A stretch of DNA of 56,471 bases from Fidelibacterota bacterium (GTDB lineage Bacteria; Fidelibacterota; Fidelibacteria; Fidelibacterales; Fidelibacteraceae), in the NCBI GenBank assembly GCA_021734505.1, contig JAIPIT010000003.1, positions 1 to 56,471 on the forward strand, written 5' to 3'. Of the stretch, positions 8,053 to 16,926 are shown one piece after another (position 1 is the first letter of the stretch; each line of letters opens with the position of its first letter). The notes below the pieces were generated by a model. The model had not been told where the DNA came from. It ran no database searches and saw only the letters and a list, made by a program, of their open reading frames with translations. The position numbers were made by a program, and so were the translations under genes.

Positions 8053-10356
8053 ATGAAAAATAAATACTTTCTGCTAATCATTATTTTCGTCCTTGCCTTC
8101 TCTTCCTTCTCAAAAAAGGAAGAAATCAGCTATATGGGGTCCCGTTCTTGCATAGATTGTCATGAGCGTTTCTACGATCTTTGGGAATCATCCTATCACG
8201 GACGAGCCATGATGGATTTTTCGGAGGATTTTTCAAAAGATCATTTATCCGATTGCGAAAATTTCATATCTGTCGGCAGTGATGCATTTCAATTTAAGCT
8301 CAAGGGTAAAAAAGGCTTCATGGTCCAGCGTTCAACGATGAGATCTTACCCGATACGCCATGTTCTTGGTGGGAAGTATGTATATTATTTTTTAACACCT
8401 TTGGAAAAAGGCAAACTTCAGACGCTTCCACTGGGTTATGATGTCAAAAAGAAGCAATGGTTCGACATTACCGCATCAAGTATTCGTTTTCATCAGGATA
8501 TGCCGGATGAAGCCTTACCATGGACCGATCGGCGATATACCTTCAATACAGCTTGCTTCTCTTGTCATGTAAGTCAATTAAGCACCGACTATGATATTAC
8601 AAGCGACACTTATCATACAACCTGGATGGAGCCGGGGATAAATTGCGAAACTTGTCACGGTCCGGCGGAAGAGCACAATCGTATTTTTACGAACGCACAA
8701 AAAAACGGGACCACTCCCGATTCAATTTACCTCAAGACCTATACGCAATCACGTGGTTTTTCCCCGGAGATCGTTAATGCGACTTGTGCTTATTGTCATG
8801 CTAAATCAATTTCACTTACAGCAGAATATATCGTCGGCGAGGATTTTTTTCAGCATTATGATCTTGTCGGCCCCGAGCACCCCGATTTTTACCCCGACGG
8901 TCGTGATCTTGGAGAGAATTACACCTATTCAAGTTGGTTGATGTCACCATGTGTCCGCAACAGCGATATGGACTGTTTGCACTGTCATACCTCAAGTGGA
9001 AGATATAAACAAAAAGATGATCCCAATACTTCATGTTTGCCCTGTCATGCCGATCGGGTAGCGCATGCGACAGACCATACCAAGCATCAACCCACCTCTT
9101 CCGGAAATGTATGTATCAACTGTCACATGCCAAAAACCACCTTTGCCCGCATGACAAGGTCAGATCACTCCATGCGGCCGCCCGTACCTGCCGCCACGCG
9201 CGCATACGGCTCTCCTAACGCCTGTAATGACTGTCATACGACCAAGAGTCCGGAATGGGCGGAATCATTCATTCTAGAGCATTTTTCGGGTAAATTCCAA
9301 AAAGAGACTTTGATGTGGGCCGATTATCTGGATCAACTCAGGAGAGGTGAAACGGATAATTTGAATAACATCCTTCCAGATATGATCCGTCCCATTGACG
9401 AGGTCACACTTTCTGCCCTTATTAGAAGTCTTCACAATGTTCATGATGAGCGGATCATTACCCTGATGTATTTCTTTATGGGTCATGACTCTCCCCTTGT
9501 CCGGGCATCAGCCGCCACGATCATGGGTGATTATGATGCAAGTATTGCTTTGGATGCTTTATTCAATGCGACAAATGATCCTGTCAGACTGGTCCGTATC
9601 AGAGCAGCGGCGGAACTTCTTGAAATTCCGGTAAATGAGATCCCGGAAGTTTATCACAGGAGTGTTCTTTCTGCAATTGATGAATACAAAAATAGTCTTA
9701 CCGCTTATCCCGATCAGGAAATATCACAATTCAATCTCGGACATTTTCACGAAATGCAGGAAAACTATGAAGCGGCTGCAAGAGATTATCGCAGAGCACT
9801 TGCATTGCGTCCGGAATTTATGGAAGCATCGGTTAATCTTGGCATGTTATATTATCAAAGCGGACAATTGGATTCTGCAAAATTCTATCTGACAAAAGCG
9901 GCTCAACAAACGCCCGGACATGCCGGTGCCGGTCTGAACCTTGGCCTGCTCTATGCGGAACTGGGAGAATTCGATAAAGCGATCGTCGCTCTCTCGGCTT
10001 CCTTTGATCTACAGAAAACGGCTGTAGCAGCCAATAATCTTGCGATCCTCTTTTCAAAGTCCTCCCCTCTTAAAGCACTTGAATATGCTAAAGAGGCCTA
10101 TCTTATTGAAACAAATGATCCAAAATATGTTTACAACTATGCGTTTTATCTAATGGACAATGCTAAAAGCGACGAAGCCGCAGGCATTCTTGAAAAAGCC
10201 ATTCGAGATAATGTCGTATCATTCGATATTTATTATTTATTGGGATCGCTTTATAAAAACTCGGGTAAAGAAGATGCGTATCGGGGATTAATGAAAAAAG
10301 CCAATAAAGATAAGAGCTTATCGGAAAACGAAAGATCATATTTTAAACTCAATTGA
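8053..10356 (+). CDS. Octaheme c-type cytochrome with HEAT-like and C-terminal TPR region, secreted
   Basis: Eight CXXCH (CIDCH, CFSCH, CETCH, CAYCH, CLHCH, CLPCH, CINCH, CNDCH), signal peptide, TPR repeats (ALALRPEFMEASVNLGMLYYQSGQLDSAK..). Confidence 0.9.
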   Translation: MKNKYFLLIIIFVLAFSSFSKKEEISYMGSRSCIDCHERFYDLWESSYHGRAMMDFSEDFSKDHLSDCENFISVGSDAFQFKLKGKKGFMVQRSTMRSYPIRHVLGGKYVYYFLTPLEKGKLQTLPLGYDVKKKQWFDITASSIRFHQDMPDEALPWTDRRYTFNTACFSCHVSQLSTDYDITSDTYHTTWMEPGINCETCHGPAEEHNRIFTNAQKNGTTPDSIYLKTYTQSRGFSPEIVNATCAYCHAKSISLTAEYIVGEDFFQHYDLVGPEHPDFYPDGRDLGENYTYSSWLMSPCVRNSDMDCLHCHTSSGRYKQKDDPNTSCLPCHADRVAHATDHTKHQPTSSGNVCINCHMPKTTFARMTRSDHSMRPPVPAATRAYGSPNACNDCHTTKSPEWAESFILEHFSGKFQKETLMWADYLDQLRRGETDNLNNILPDMIRPIDEVTLSALIRSLHNVHDERIITLMYFFMGHDSPLVRASAATIMGDYDASIALDALFNATNDPVRLVRIRAAAELLEIPVNEIPEVYHRSVLSAIDEYKNSLTAYPDQEISQFNLGHFHEMQENYEAAARDYRRALALRPEFMEASVNLGMLYYQSGQLDSAKFYLTKAAQQTPGHAGAGLNLGLLYAELGEFDKAIVALSASFDLQKTAVAANNLAILFSKSSPLKALEYAKEAYLIETNDPKYVYNYAFYLMDNAKSDEAAGILEKAIRDNVVSFDIYYLLGSLYKNSGKEDAYRGLMKKANKDKSLSENERSYFKLN

Positions 10357-10564
10357 CAATTGACCTGCCTGCGTCCCTAAGGATTGGAACTACGGCATGG
10401 CAAGCAAAGAACAATTGAATGATCAATGTTAAATTGACAATGAATATGAGATGTGAATAGACCCCGACGGGGTCTGACAATTATATAACGAAATCACTCC
10501 CACAAAAAAACAACCCGGTCTGCCGCCCGTAGCTCCGATACTAAATATTTTGCGCATAAAAGAA

Positions 10565-10590
10565 AGAGACGCGATGCATCGCGTCTCTAC
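10565..10590. repeat. S1 palindrome AGAGACGCGATGCATCGCGTCTCT+AC
   Basis: 24-nt perfect palindrome. Confidence 0.8.
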
Positions 10591-10620
10591 ATATTTCGTC
10601 TCACATCTTACGTCTTACGT

Positions 10621-13600
10621 TTAACGTGACAATTTATCATTTATATATTCATTCACCGTTTCGGCTATCTTTTCCGCCATTAAAGTGCGAAACGCGGGAT
10701 CGGCAAGTTTGTTTTCATCTTCGGCATGGCTCATGAAAGCTTGTTCGACAAGGAATGAAGGACGCTGTGTCATGCGGCACATCATGTAGTTGAAAGAACC
10801 GACGGTTCCAAATTCAGCCAGATCAAGTTCCCGCAGTTTATCATATCCCAACTCAGCATAATCACGCCAAAATGGATTATGGTAATAAGTACTTGTTCCT
10901 GAAACACGCAGATATCCGCCATTGGCTGCATTTGCATGGATCGAAACAAAAATATCCGCATCCAGTGAATCGACCAGAAGCCAGCGTTCACGAAGATGCG
11001 GCGCCGTATCTTCCGGCCTGATCTCAACGACATCATAGCCCATTTCTCTTAGCATATCTCTGACCTTTTCAGCCGTATCGCGATTTACTTCTTTTTCTTT
11101 AAGTCCCGATAGTCCGACAGCTCCCCAATTCGTTTCACCACCGTGGCCGGCTTCAATTGCAATACGCAATTCATTGCGTTGTGGAGGATATTTTACGCTA
11201 AATGAGAGATATTTATCATTTTGTTTGAGATCATAACCCCAAATATTATTGTCCTTTAAATGTACATAAATATCATAGGTCTCAGCATCGCGCTGTTCCC
11301 ATGAAATGTGATCAATAACCTGCAAACCTTCACGATGAGTGATCCATGTTGAATTTGAATGTACGCCATAAAGTGTAATACGAATACGATCCTGCTCAGG
11401 TTGAGGCAAAACTGAATAAGGCACCGGTTCCGACCATGGAATGGTCAGCAGATCCTGAACAGTATCCGGTTTGACATTCAAATTATAAATATTGAATTCT
11501 GCCTTGGGAGTACCGGCAGGCAAAACTTTAACTTCGTTTTCAGGAATATATCCTATATTCGTTTTGCTCAATTGTACTCGGTAATCCTTTCCAAATTTTC
11601 CTGTCGTTTTAAAACGTACGCCTTTGGGATACTCATAAATATAGGGTCCGCCCAATCTGACGTCTCCGAGCGAGTAACTCACTTGAGTAAAATCAACATC
11701 ACTTTCAATGACCGGGAATCTATATTCATCTTGAATGATCAATGTCAGAGGCAAATTATATGAATAGTTTTCCCCTCTGATATCTCTTGCCGCAACCTGG
11801 AGGTAAACGATACTGTTGTTTGCAAACATTTTACAGGGAACCTCGCCGACGTAGCGTTTCCCATTATAATACAAAGGCAATGGAGATCCATTGGCATAAA
11901 GAAGAATTGTATCCATGTCATCAACCAGCAAAGAAGTAAAAGAAACACGCAATACATCATCCGGAGGTAACAGCACCGTATCCTGAGGACTGACGGAACT
12001 CATCACAACGGCATGTTTTGTCGTGGTATCGGGCATATTTCCAAAATAGATATCTTCATAAAAAATGCTTTCACCTCGGGTTGATACGCTTCCTCTGACC
12101 CTTGTTCTATGACCAAGGGGATTAAAAGCGATCTCTTTAAAGAAAATATGCGTATTGCTATAAGCTTCTATCGATTCACCGTTTATTCGTGTGTCGCCAA
12201 CACTTGCCCGGAAAAGAAAAGAAAAACTTGAATCGGAAGTTATGAACTCCGGCGCTTTTCGTAATTCAATATAATTTACCGGTCGTTCCACTTGATCTTT
12301 AGATTTTACATTATACCGGTATGGAACCACCCATTCTCGTGTTTGAAATTTCATTTTTTCCTGCATGCTTTGCAGTTTCATATACCGGGGCATTTCCTCT
12401 GTAATAATTGAAAGTTTATCGTATTGATCAATAAAATGAAATCTTGCATCATGTTCCGTGTAAATGATATCATAAGGTACATTTCTGCTTGAAAGATCCA
12501 GTTCGATAGCTTTGCTCCCTTTATGCGTTCGAGCCATAAAGGGAAGATCTGCACTTTCTGTAAATAGGGATTTTCCCATAAGAGCATCCTCTGCAGAATA
12601 GATAACCAGACCCTTTACGCCAAGTTTTTTTACATAATCCATCTCTTTTTTAATATCACTGTCGCGATAGGTATCTTCATCTCCCCGAAGTGAAGGAATA
12701 ATGTAATCCCCTAATTCAGATGCTTGATAATACATATCGAATAGCGAATTAAAAGATTTACTTTTTACATGAATTTGCGGCATTAGAAAGTCGATCAGCC
12801 CTTTTTCCAGCCAGGCGATCCCATCCTGAAAGTAGTAGGTGTCAGCAGCATTCATGGATTTAAAACTTTTAGATTCATGCACTAATGCCTGAGATTCAGC
12901 AGATATACTTAGATATGGTTTTAGCAATTTAATTTCAGTTACTATAGCTTCCAGGCATGATGTTAATATATTTTGCGCATAAGAATTCAGTTCAAGATGT
13001 GAAAATGCTTTAATAGCCTCATACTGGCGTATAAATACCTGAGTATCAACTATCTTATTATTGGGATAATACAGATGTGTCAAATGAATACCATCAAGCA
13101 TATAATTGCTTACCAGTTCATTGATCTGCATTTTTAAATATGATACCACTTGAGGATTTGATGGATCTAAATAATAGTTGGCATTTTCTGATATCGGTGA
13201 AAAGGAATCATCTGCCATGATCCATATTTTTCCATTTTGCATATACAGATGATCTATCGATTCCGGGCGATTAACCAGACTATAGGCACTCAATACATCA
13301 AATTGCGCATAAAGATGTAATCCGTGACGATGAGCTTCATCCAAAGCATATTGCAAAGGATCAAAACCCGGATCAATTTCATTGAAAAGAGTGCTCCAGG
13401 AACCATTCTTAGTGGGATAGAAACTCTCTCCCGCCTCACGGACCTGAAAAAATATGGCATTGTAGTTCTGTTCTTTAGCATTCAGCATGATCTTACTGAT
13501 AGCTTCCTGTTGAGCTTCCGTTCCTTGGGTGTATGCCCAATCCGCGCCAAGAACCACCAAACCCTGTAATGTCGAAACTGCAAATAAGGGAACAGCAAAA

Positions 13601-13671
13601 AAGACCAAGATCATAAGAAATAATCCAAATCTTCGTCCATAATGTTTACCGAAGCTAATATCCTTTGTCAT
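10621..13671 (-). CDS. GHL10 (DUF187)-type glycoside hydrolase fused to N-acetylmuramoyl-L-alanine amidase (Amidase_3)
   Basis: GHL10: YNAIFFQVREAGESFYP..PGFDPLQYALDEAHRHGLHLYAQF, YLDPSNPQV. Amidase_3: EAGHGGETNWGAVG, VSIHANA, FLVEQAFMSHAEDE. Start at residue 55 of the ORF-track protein (TTTGTCAT = M at 13671). Confidence 0.85.
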   Translation of the reverse strand: MTKDISFGKHYGRRFGLFLMILVFFAVPLFAVSTLQGLVVLGADWAYTQGTEAQQEAISKIMLNAKEQNYNAIFFQVREAGESFYPTKNGSWSTLFNEIDPGFDPLQYALDEAHRHGLHLYAQFDVLSAYSLVNRPESIDHLYMQNGKIWIMADDSFSPISENANYYLDPSNPQVVSYLKMQINELVSNYMLDGIHLTHLYYPNNKIVDTQVFIRQYEAIKAFSHLELNSYAQNILTSCLEAIVTEIKLLKPYLSISAESQALVHESKSFKSMNAADTYYFQDGIAWLEKGLIDFLMPQIHVKSKSFNSLFDMYYQASELGDYIIPSLRGDEDTYRDSDIKKEMDYVKKLGVKGLVIYSAEDALMGKSLFTESADLPFMARTHKGSKAIELDLSSRNVPYDIIYTEHDARFHFIDQYDKLSIITEEMPRYMKLQSMQEKMKFQTREWVVPYRYNVKSKDQVERPVNYIELRKAPEFITSDSSFSFLFRASVGDTRINGESIEAYSNTHIFFKEIAFNPLGHRTRVRGSVSTRGESIFYEDIYFGNMPDTTTKHAVVMSSVSPQDTVLLPPDDVLRVSFTSLLVDDMDTILLYANGSPLPLYYNGKRYVGEVPCKMFANNSIVYLQVAARDIRGENYSYNLPLTLIIQDEYRFPVIESDVDFTQVSYSLGDVRLGGPYIYEYPKGVRFKTTGKFGKDYRVQLSKTNIGYIPENEVKVLPAGTPKAEFNIYNLNVKPDTVQDLLTIPWSEPVPYSVLPQPEQDRIRITLYGVHSNSTWITHREGLQVIDHISWEQRDAETYDIYVHLKDNNIWGYDLKQNDKYLSFSVKYPPQRNELRIAIEAGHGGETNWGAVGLSGLKEKEVNRDTAEKVRDMLREMGYDVVEIRPEDTAPHLRERWLLVDSLDADIFVSIHANAANGGYLRVSGTSTYYHNPFWRDYAELGYDKLRELDLAEFGTVGSFNYMMCRMTQRPSFLVEQAFMSHAEDENKLADPAFRTLMAEKIAETVNEYINDKLSR

Positions 13672-13729
13672 TGTATCTCCAGGCTTATTATTTTTAATAT
13701 AAAAAATATAATTAATCAAACATAAAAAT

Positions 13730-13760
13730 AAAACAGGAGAATGCGATATTCTCCTGTTTT
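13730..13760. terminator. Hairpin aaaacaggagaat..attctcctgtttt downstream of tRNA-Pro
   Basis: 13-bp arms followed by T-rich tract on minus strand. Confidence 0.75.
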
Positions 13761-13765
13761 TACTG

Positions 13766-13839
13766 TCGGAGCGACAGGATTTGAACCTGCGACCCCTTGA
13801 ACCCCATTCAAGTGCGCTACCGGGCTGCGCCACGCTCCG
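13766..13839 (-). tRNA. tRNA-Pro (GGG)
   Basis: Minus strand CGGAGCG..CTTGA-ATGGGGT-TCAAG..GGTTCAAATCC..CGCTCCG A; CCA not encoded. Confidence 0.93.
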
Positions 13840-13962
13840 AAAAAGCTGCTTAATTTAATTTATTTAAGGTGCTTCTGCAATGATTTATATAATATTATTT
13901 AAATAGAAGCTCCATAAAATCAAATCATATTATATCCTGATATTTATGGATTATCGATAAAA

Positions 13963-14025
13963 GGAACAGGCATCAGTCTGCTCCGCCAGCCGACGGATTC
14001 GCCCGACAATTGCCAGTTCCCTACA
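13963..14025. repeat. S2 long element, copy 1 (GGAACAGGCAT-insert-GTTCCCTACA)
   Basis: Near-identical to 52485..52547. Confidence 0.8.
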
Positions 14026-14103
14026 TCTTTCGTATCACGTCTTAAGCCTGCCCTCGGTAGCCTTCTTGACCTTCGAAGCATTAGCGAAGAAAAGGGTCTC
14101 ACA

Positions 14104-14826
14104 TTATTCATTCAAAATATCAATGATATCCCGAATATTGCCGGATATCTTCTTTAATAATTCTTTAAGCTCCGGATCGCTTTTAGGTGCTTCCGTTATT
14201 GTTTTCATAGGTTCTGGCACAGGCTCAGGCTCGGGTTCAACTTGTTCAATTTCTTCGGTAACACCCGGTTCTTCAAATAAGCGAAGAGTTTCGATCCCGG
14301 CTTGCCTGTTCTCTTCAGGAACAGTTTCTTCTTCAATATACTCTTCATCCCCGGGCTCATCCAGAGGATAAATAAAGGTTCCTTCACTGGGTCTTACGAT
14401 CTCAATTTTCGCTTCGGGTTCAGAGCTTTCTTCTTGTATGGTTTCGTTTTCGGGTTCAGCATTTGTCTCTTCAATGACAGGTTCAGGTTCTATAGCTTCT
14501 TTTCCGGCTTCTTTAACCGGAGAAGGATGAGCAGCTTTTTGATTCAGTTCCTGCAGTTTCCGTTTATATAAACCTTCAGCTTTCAAATCCATGATCATCT
14601 CATTAGCCTCATGAATTGAAAGATGTTTTTCATGAACATAATGATGGATCAATCGCAGGACCGCAATATCATCTTTTTTGTAAATTCGATTTCCTGCCCT
14701 GTTTTTTTGGGGTTTTAATTCTTTGAATTCAGATTCCCAATACCTGATCACCGATTGCTTTATATCAAGCATTTCACTGATCTCACTGATAGAGTAATAT
14801 AACTTCTTGATACCCATGTACTTCAT
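14104..14826 (-). CDS. MerR family transcriptional regulator with long acidic C-terminal tail
   Basis: LYYSISEISEMLDIKQSVIRYWESEFKELKPQKNRAGNRIYKKDDI. Confidence 0.85.
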   Translation of the reverse strand: MKYMGIKKLYYSISEISEMLDIKQSVIRYWESEFKELKPQKNRAGNRIYKKDDIAVLRLIHHYVHEKHLSIHEANEMIMDLKAEGLYKRKLQELNQKAAHPSPVKEAGKEAIEPEPVIEETNAEPENETIQEESSEPEAKIEIVRPSEGTFIYPLDEPGDEEYIEEETVPEENRQAGIETLRLFEEPGVTEEIEQVEPEPEPVPEPMKTITEAPKSDPELKELLKKISGNIRDIIDILNE

Positions 14827-14915
14827 TATAACACCTCTGATAAAATATCTACTTAAAGATACACCTATAAGTGTCTAATAATCAAGCCTATTATAAACTT
14901 TTTATGAATAACTTA

Positions 14916-15683
14916 TTAAGATTTGATAATACGTTGTTTTAGTCGTGAAAGTAGAGAAAATGAATGGAATATACCTTCTTTTATTCCCTCAAAAAAGAGG
15001 TCTAAAGGGCAACTGCGAATTTTACGTAAAACACTGAATCGACTATCAACAACACGATAAACCGCAGAGCGCGATATAACACCATATCGTGACGGTTCAG
15101 TGAACCCGACAAGATTTTTATAAGCACTTGCTTTTGCTGCTGCAACCACTCCGGCATTATAAACACCGAATGGGAAACAAAAGGTTTCGACTTCATCACC
15201 GATCATAGATGTAAGGACTTCTTTGGAATGTTTCAATTCTCGCATTAGCGAATCGGGATGCATGCCTGTCATTGCTCTGTGATTCTCACCATGAGAAGCT
15301 ATCTCCCACCCCGCTGTGTGTAATATTTTGAGTTGTTCGGCATCCATATGCCTTGAAAATATATTTCCGGGTGTAAAGTCCCATGTATTGTTCTTACCGA
15401 GATAATTTGTTAAAACAAACACAGTTGCAGTAAAACCCAGTTCCTTAAGTAGAGGAAAAGCGTTTTTATATACGCTCTCATAAGCATCATCAAAGGTCAG
15501 TACAAAGTAATTGTCTTTTGGATCTGCAAGATATTCCCGAAGACTTTTGCCTACATAGCCCTTCTTTTCAAGATAGCGCATCTGTCGTTCAAAAGTATGA
15601 GGATAAAGCATGGTAAAAGAAATTTCCCATTGCTTAGTTACTTTATGATATGCCAATACGGGGTATTTAAGCTTTTTTTCCAT
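14916..15683 (-). CDS. Polysaccharide deacetylase family protein
   Basis: VLTFDDAYESVYKNAFPLL, EIASHGENH. Confidence 0.88.
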   Translation of the reverse strand: MEKKLKYPVLAYHKVTKQWEISFTMLYPHTFERQMRYLEKKGYVGKSLREYLADPKDNYFVLTFDDAYESVYKNAFPLLKELGFTATVFVLTNYLGKNNTWDFTPGNIFSRHMDAEQLKILHTAGWEIASHGENHRAMTGMHPDSLMRELKHSKEVLTSMIGDEVETFCFPFGVYNAGVVAAAKASAYKNLVGFTEPSRYGVISRSAVYRVVDSRFSVLRKIRSCPLDLFFEGIKEGIFHSFSLLSRLKQRIIKS

Positions 15684-16911
15684 TTGGTTTCAGTAGTAAG
15701 GTATGAAATAGTGATTCATCAAATAGTTCTTGAGATATATCCTGTATATCTATAGGTCTTATCGCTTCAATCTTTTTCAGTGATTCATCAATACTGACGA
15801 TCTTATTGTAGCGCACATGTTGTTGTATCATGCGTTCCATTTGGTTGGGCATGCTTTCAAGTCCCATGACCAGTGAGCCTTTGCTTTGCGCTTTGACTTT
15901 ATCCAGTTCGAGTTCACTGATACCATCGTTTTTCAATTTCATAAATTCTTTCCAGATCAATTCCTTCAGCGTATCGACGTGTTTCAGGTCTGTCGCAATA
16001 TAAACACCAAACAGGCCAGTCGTTTTAAAAGCATCGATAAAGGAATAAATGGTATAAGCAAAGCCGTATTTTTCACGGATATTGTGAAAAAGGCGGGATG
16101 TCATGCCTGCGCTCAGAATTGAGTTCAGGACGGCATATGTAACCCGACGTTTATCGTTATATCCCATTGCGCGACGTCCGATCAAGAGGTGAGATTGAGC
16201 GATATCTCTTGTAAGAACTCTGTCTTTTTCAACAGGATCAAAAAGCGGATATTCCTCACGTGCGTGAGTGATGGTCCTATAATCCCCCATCATTGATTCT
16301 ACTTTTTTGACAACTTTATTGTGATTCAGAGCACCCACCGCCACAACGGTTATACGGTAAGAAGTATATTCCTTATTAACAAAATCCCGTATGGAATCTA
16401 TTGATAAGGATGTGACCGTTTCCTCGGTTCCCATAATGGGATAACCATAGGGATGTTTGGGGAACATTTGTTCCATAAAGGAATCGTTTGCGATATCCTG
16501 GGGTGTGTCCAGGGAATCACGGATCTCTTCAACGATTACTGACTTTTCACGCTCTATCTCATCTATTGGATAGGTAGAGTTACGAACGATATCACACAGC
16601 ACTTCTAAGGTCTTTTCCAACTCAGTATCCAATACCCGGGCGTAATAAGCGGTCATTTCCCGACTGGTATAAGCATTGACATGTCCCCCGCGAGATTCAA
16701 TATCTTCAACGATATCGTAAGCTGATCGTGTTTCAGTTCTTTTAAAGGACATATGTTCAATAAAATGCGCAATACCGTTATTTTGCGGGTTCTCATCGCA
16801 AGAACCTGCTTGAATGAAAACACCAACCGCAACCGATCGAACTGAATCAACCGATTGGGTCAGCGTTGTTATTCCATTATTTAAAACGGTTTTATGATAT
16901 GGTAATTGCAT
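15667..16911 (-). CDS. M16 family zinc peptidase (processing protease)
   Basis: HFIEHMSFKRT (HxxEH), VEEIRDSLDTPQD. Confidence 0.9.
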   Translation of the reverse strand: MQLPYHKTVLNNGITTLTQSVDSVRSVAVGVFIQAGSCDENPQNNGIAHFIEHMSFKRTETRSAYDIVEDIESRGGHVNAYTSREMTAYYARVLDTELEKTLEVLCDIVRNSTYPIDEIEREKSVIVEEIRDSLDTPQDIANDSFMEQMFPKHPYGYPIMGTEETVTSLSIDSIRDFVNKEYTSYRITVVAVGALNHNKVVKKVESMMGDYRTITHAREEYPLFDPVEKDRVLTRDIAQSHLLIGRRAMGYNDKRRVTYAVLNSILSAGMTSRLFHNIREKYGFAYTIYSFIDAFKTTGLFGVYIATDLKHVDTLKELIWKEFMKLKNDGISELELDKVKAQSKGSLVMGLESMPNQMERMIQQHVRYNKIVSIDESLKKIEAIRPIDIQDISQELFDESLFHTLLLKPNGKKA

Positions 16912-16926
16912 TAATTCCGTATAAGA

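Noticed and set aside
13672-13833. N-terminal 54 aa extension MAQPGSALEWGSRGRRFKSCRSD.. of the amidase ORF
   Set aside because: It is the translated tRNA-Pro gene plus terminator, not protein; the real start is at 13671.
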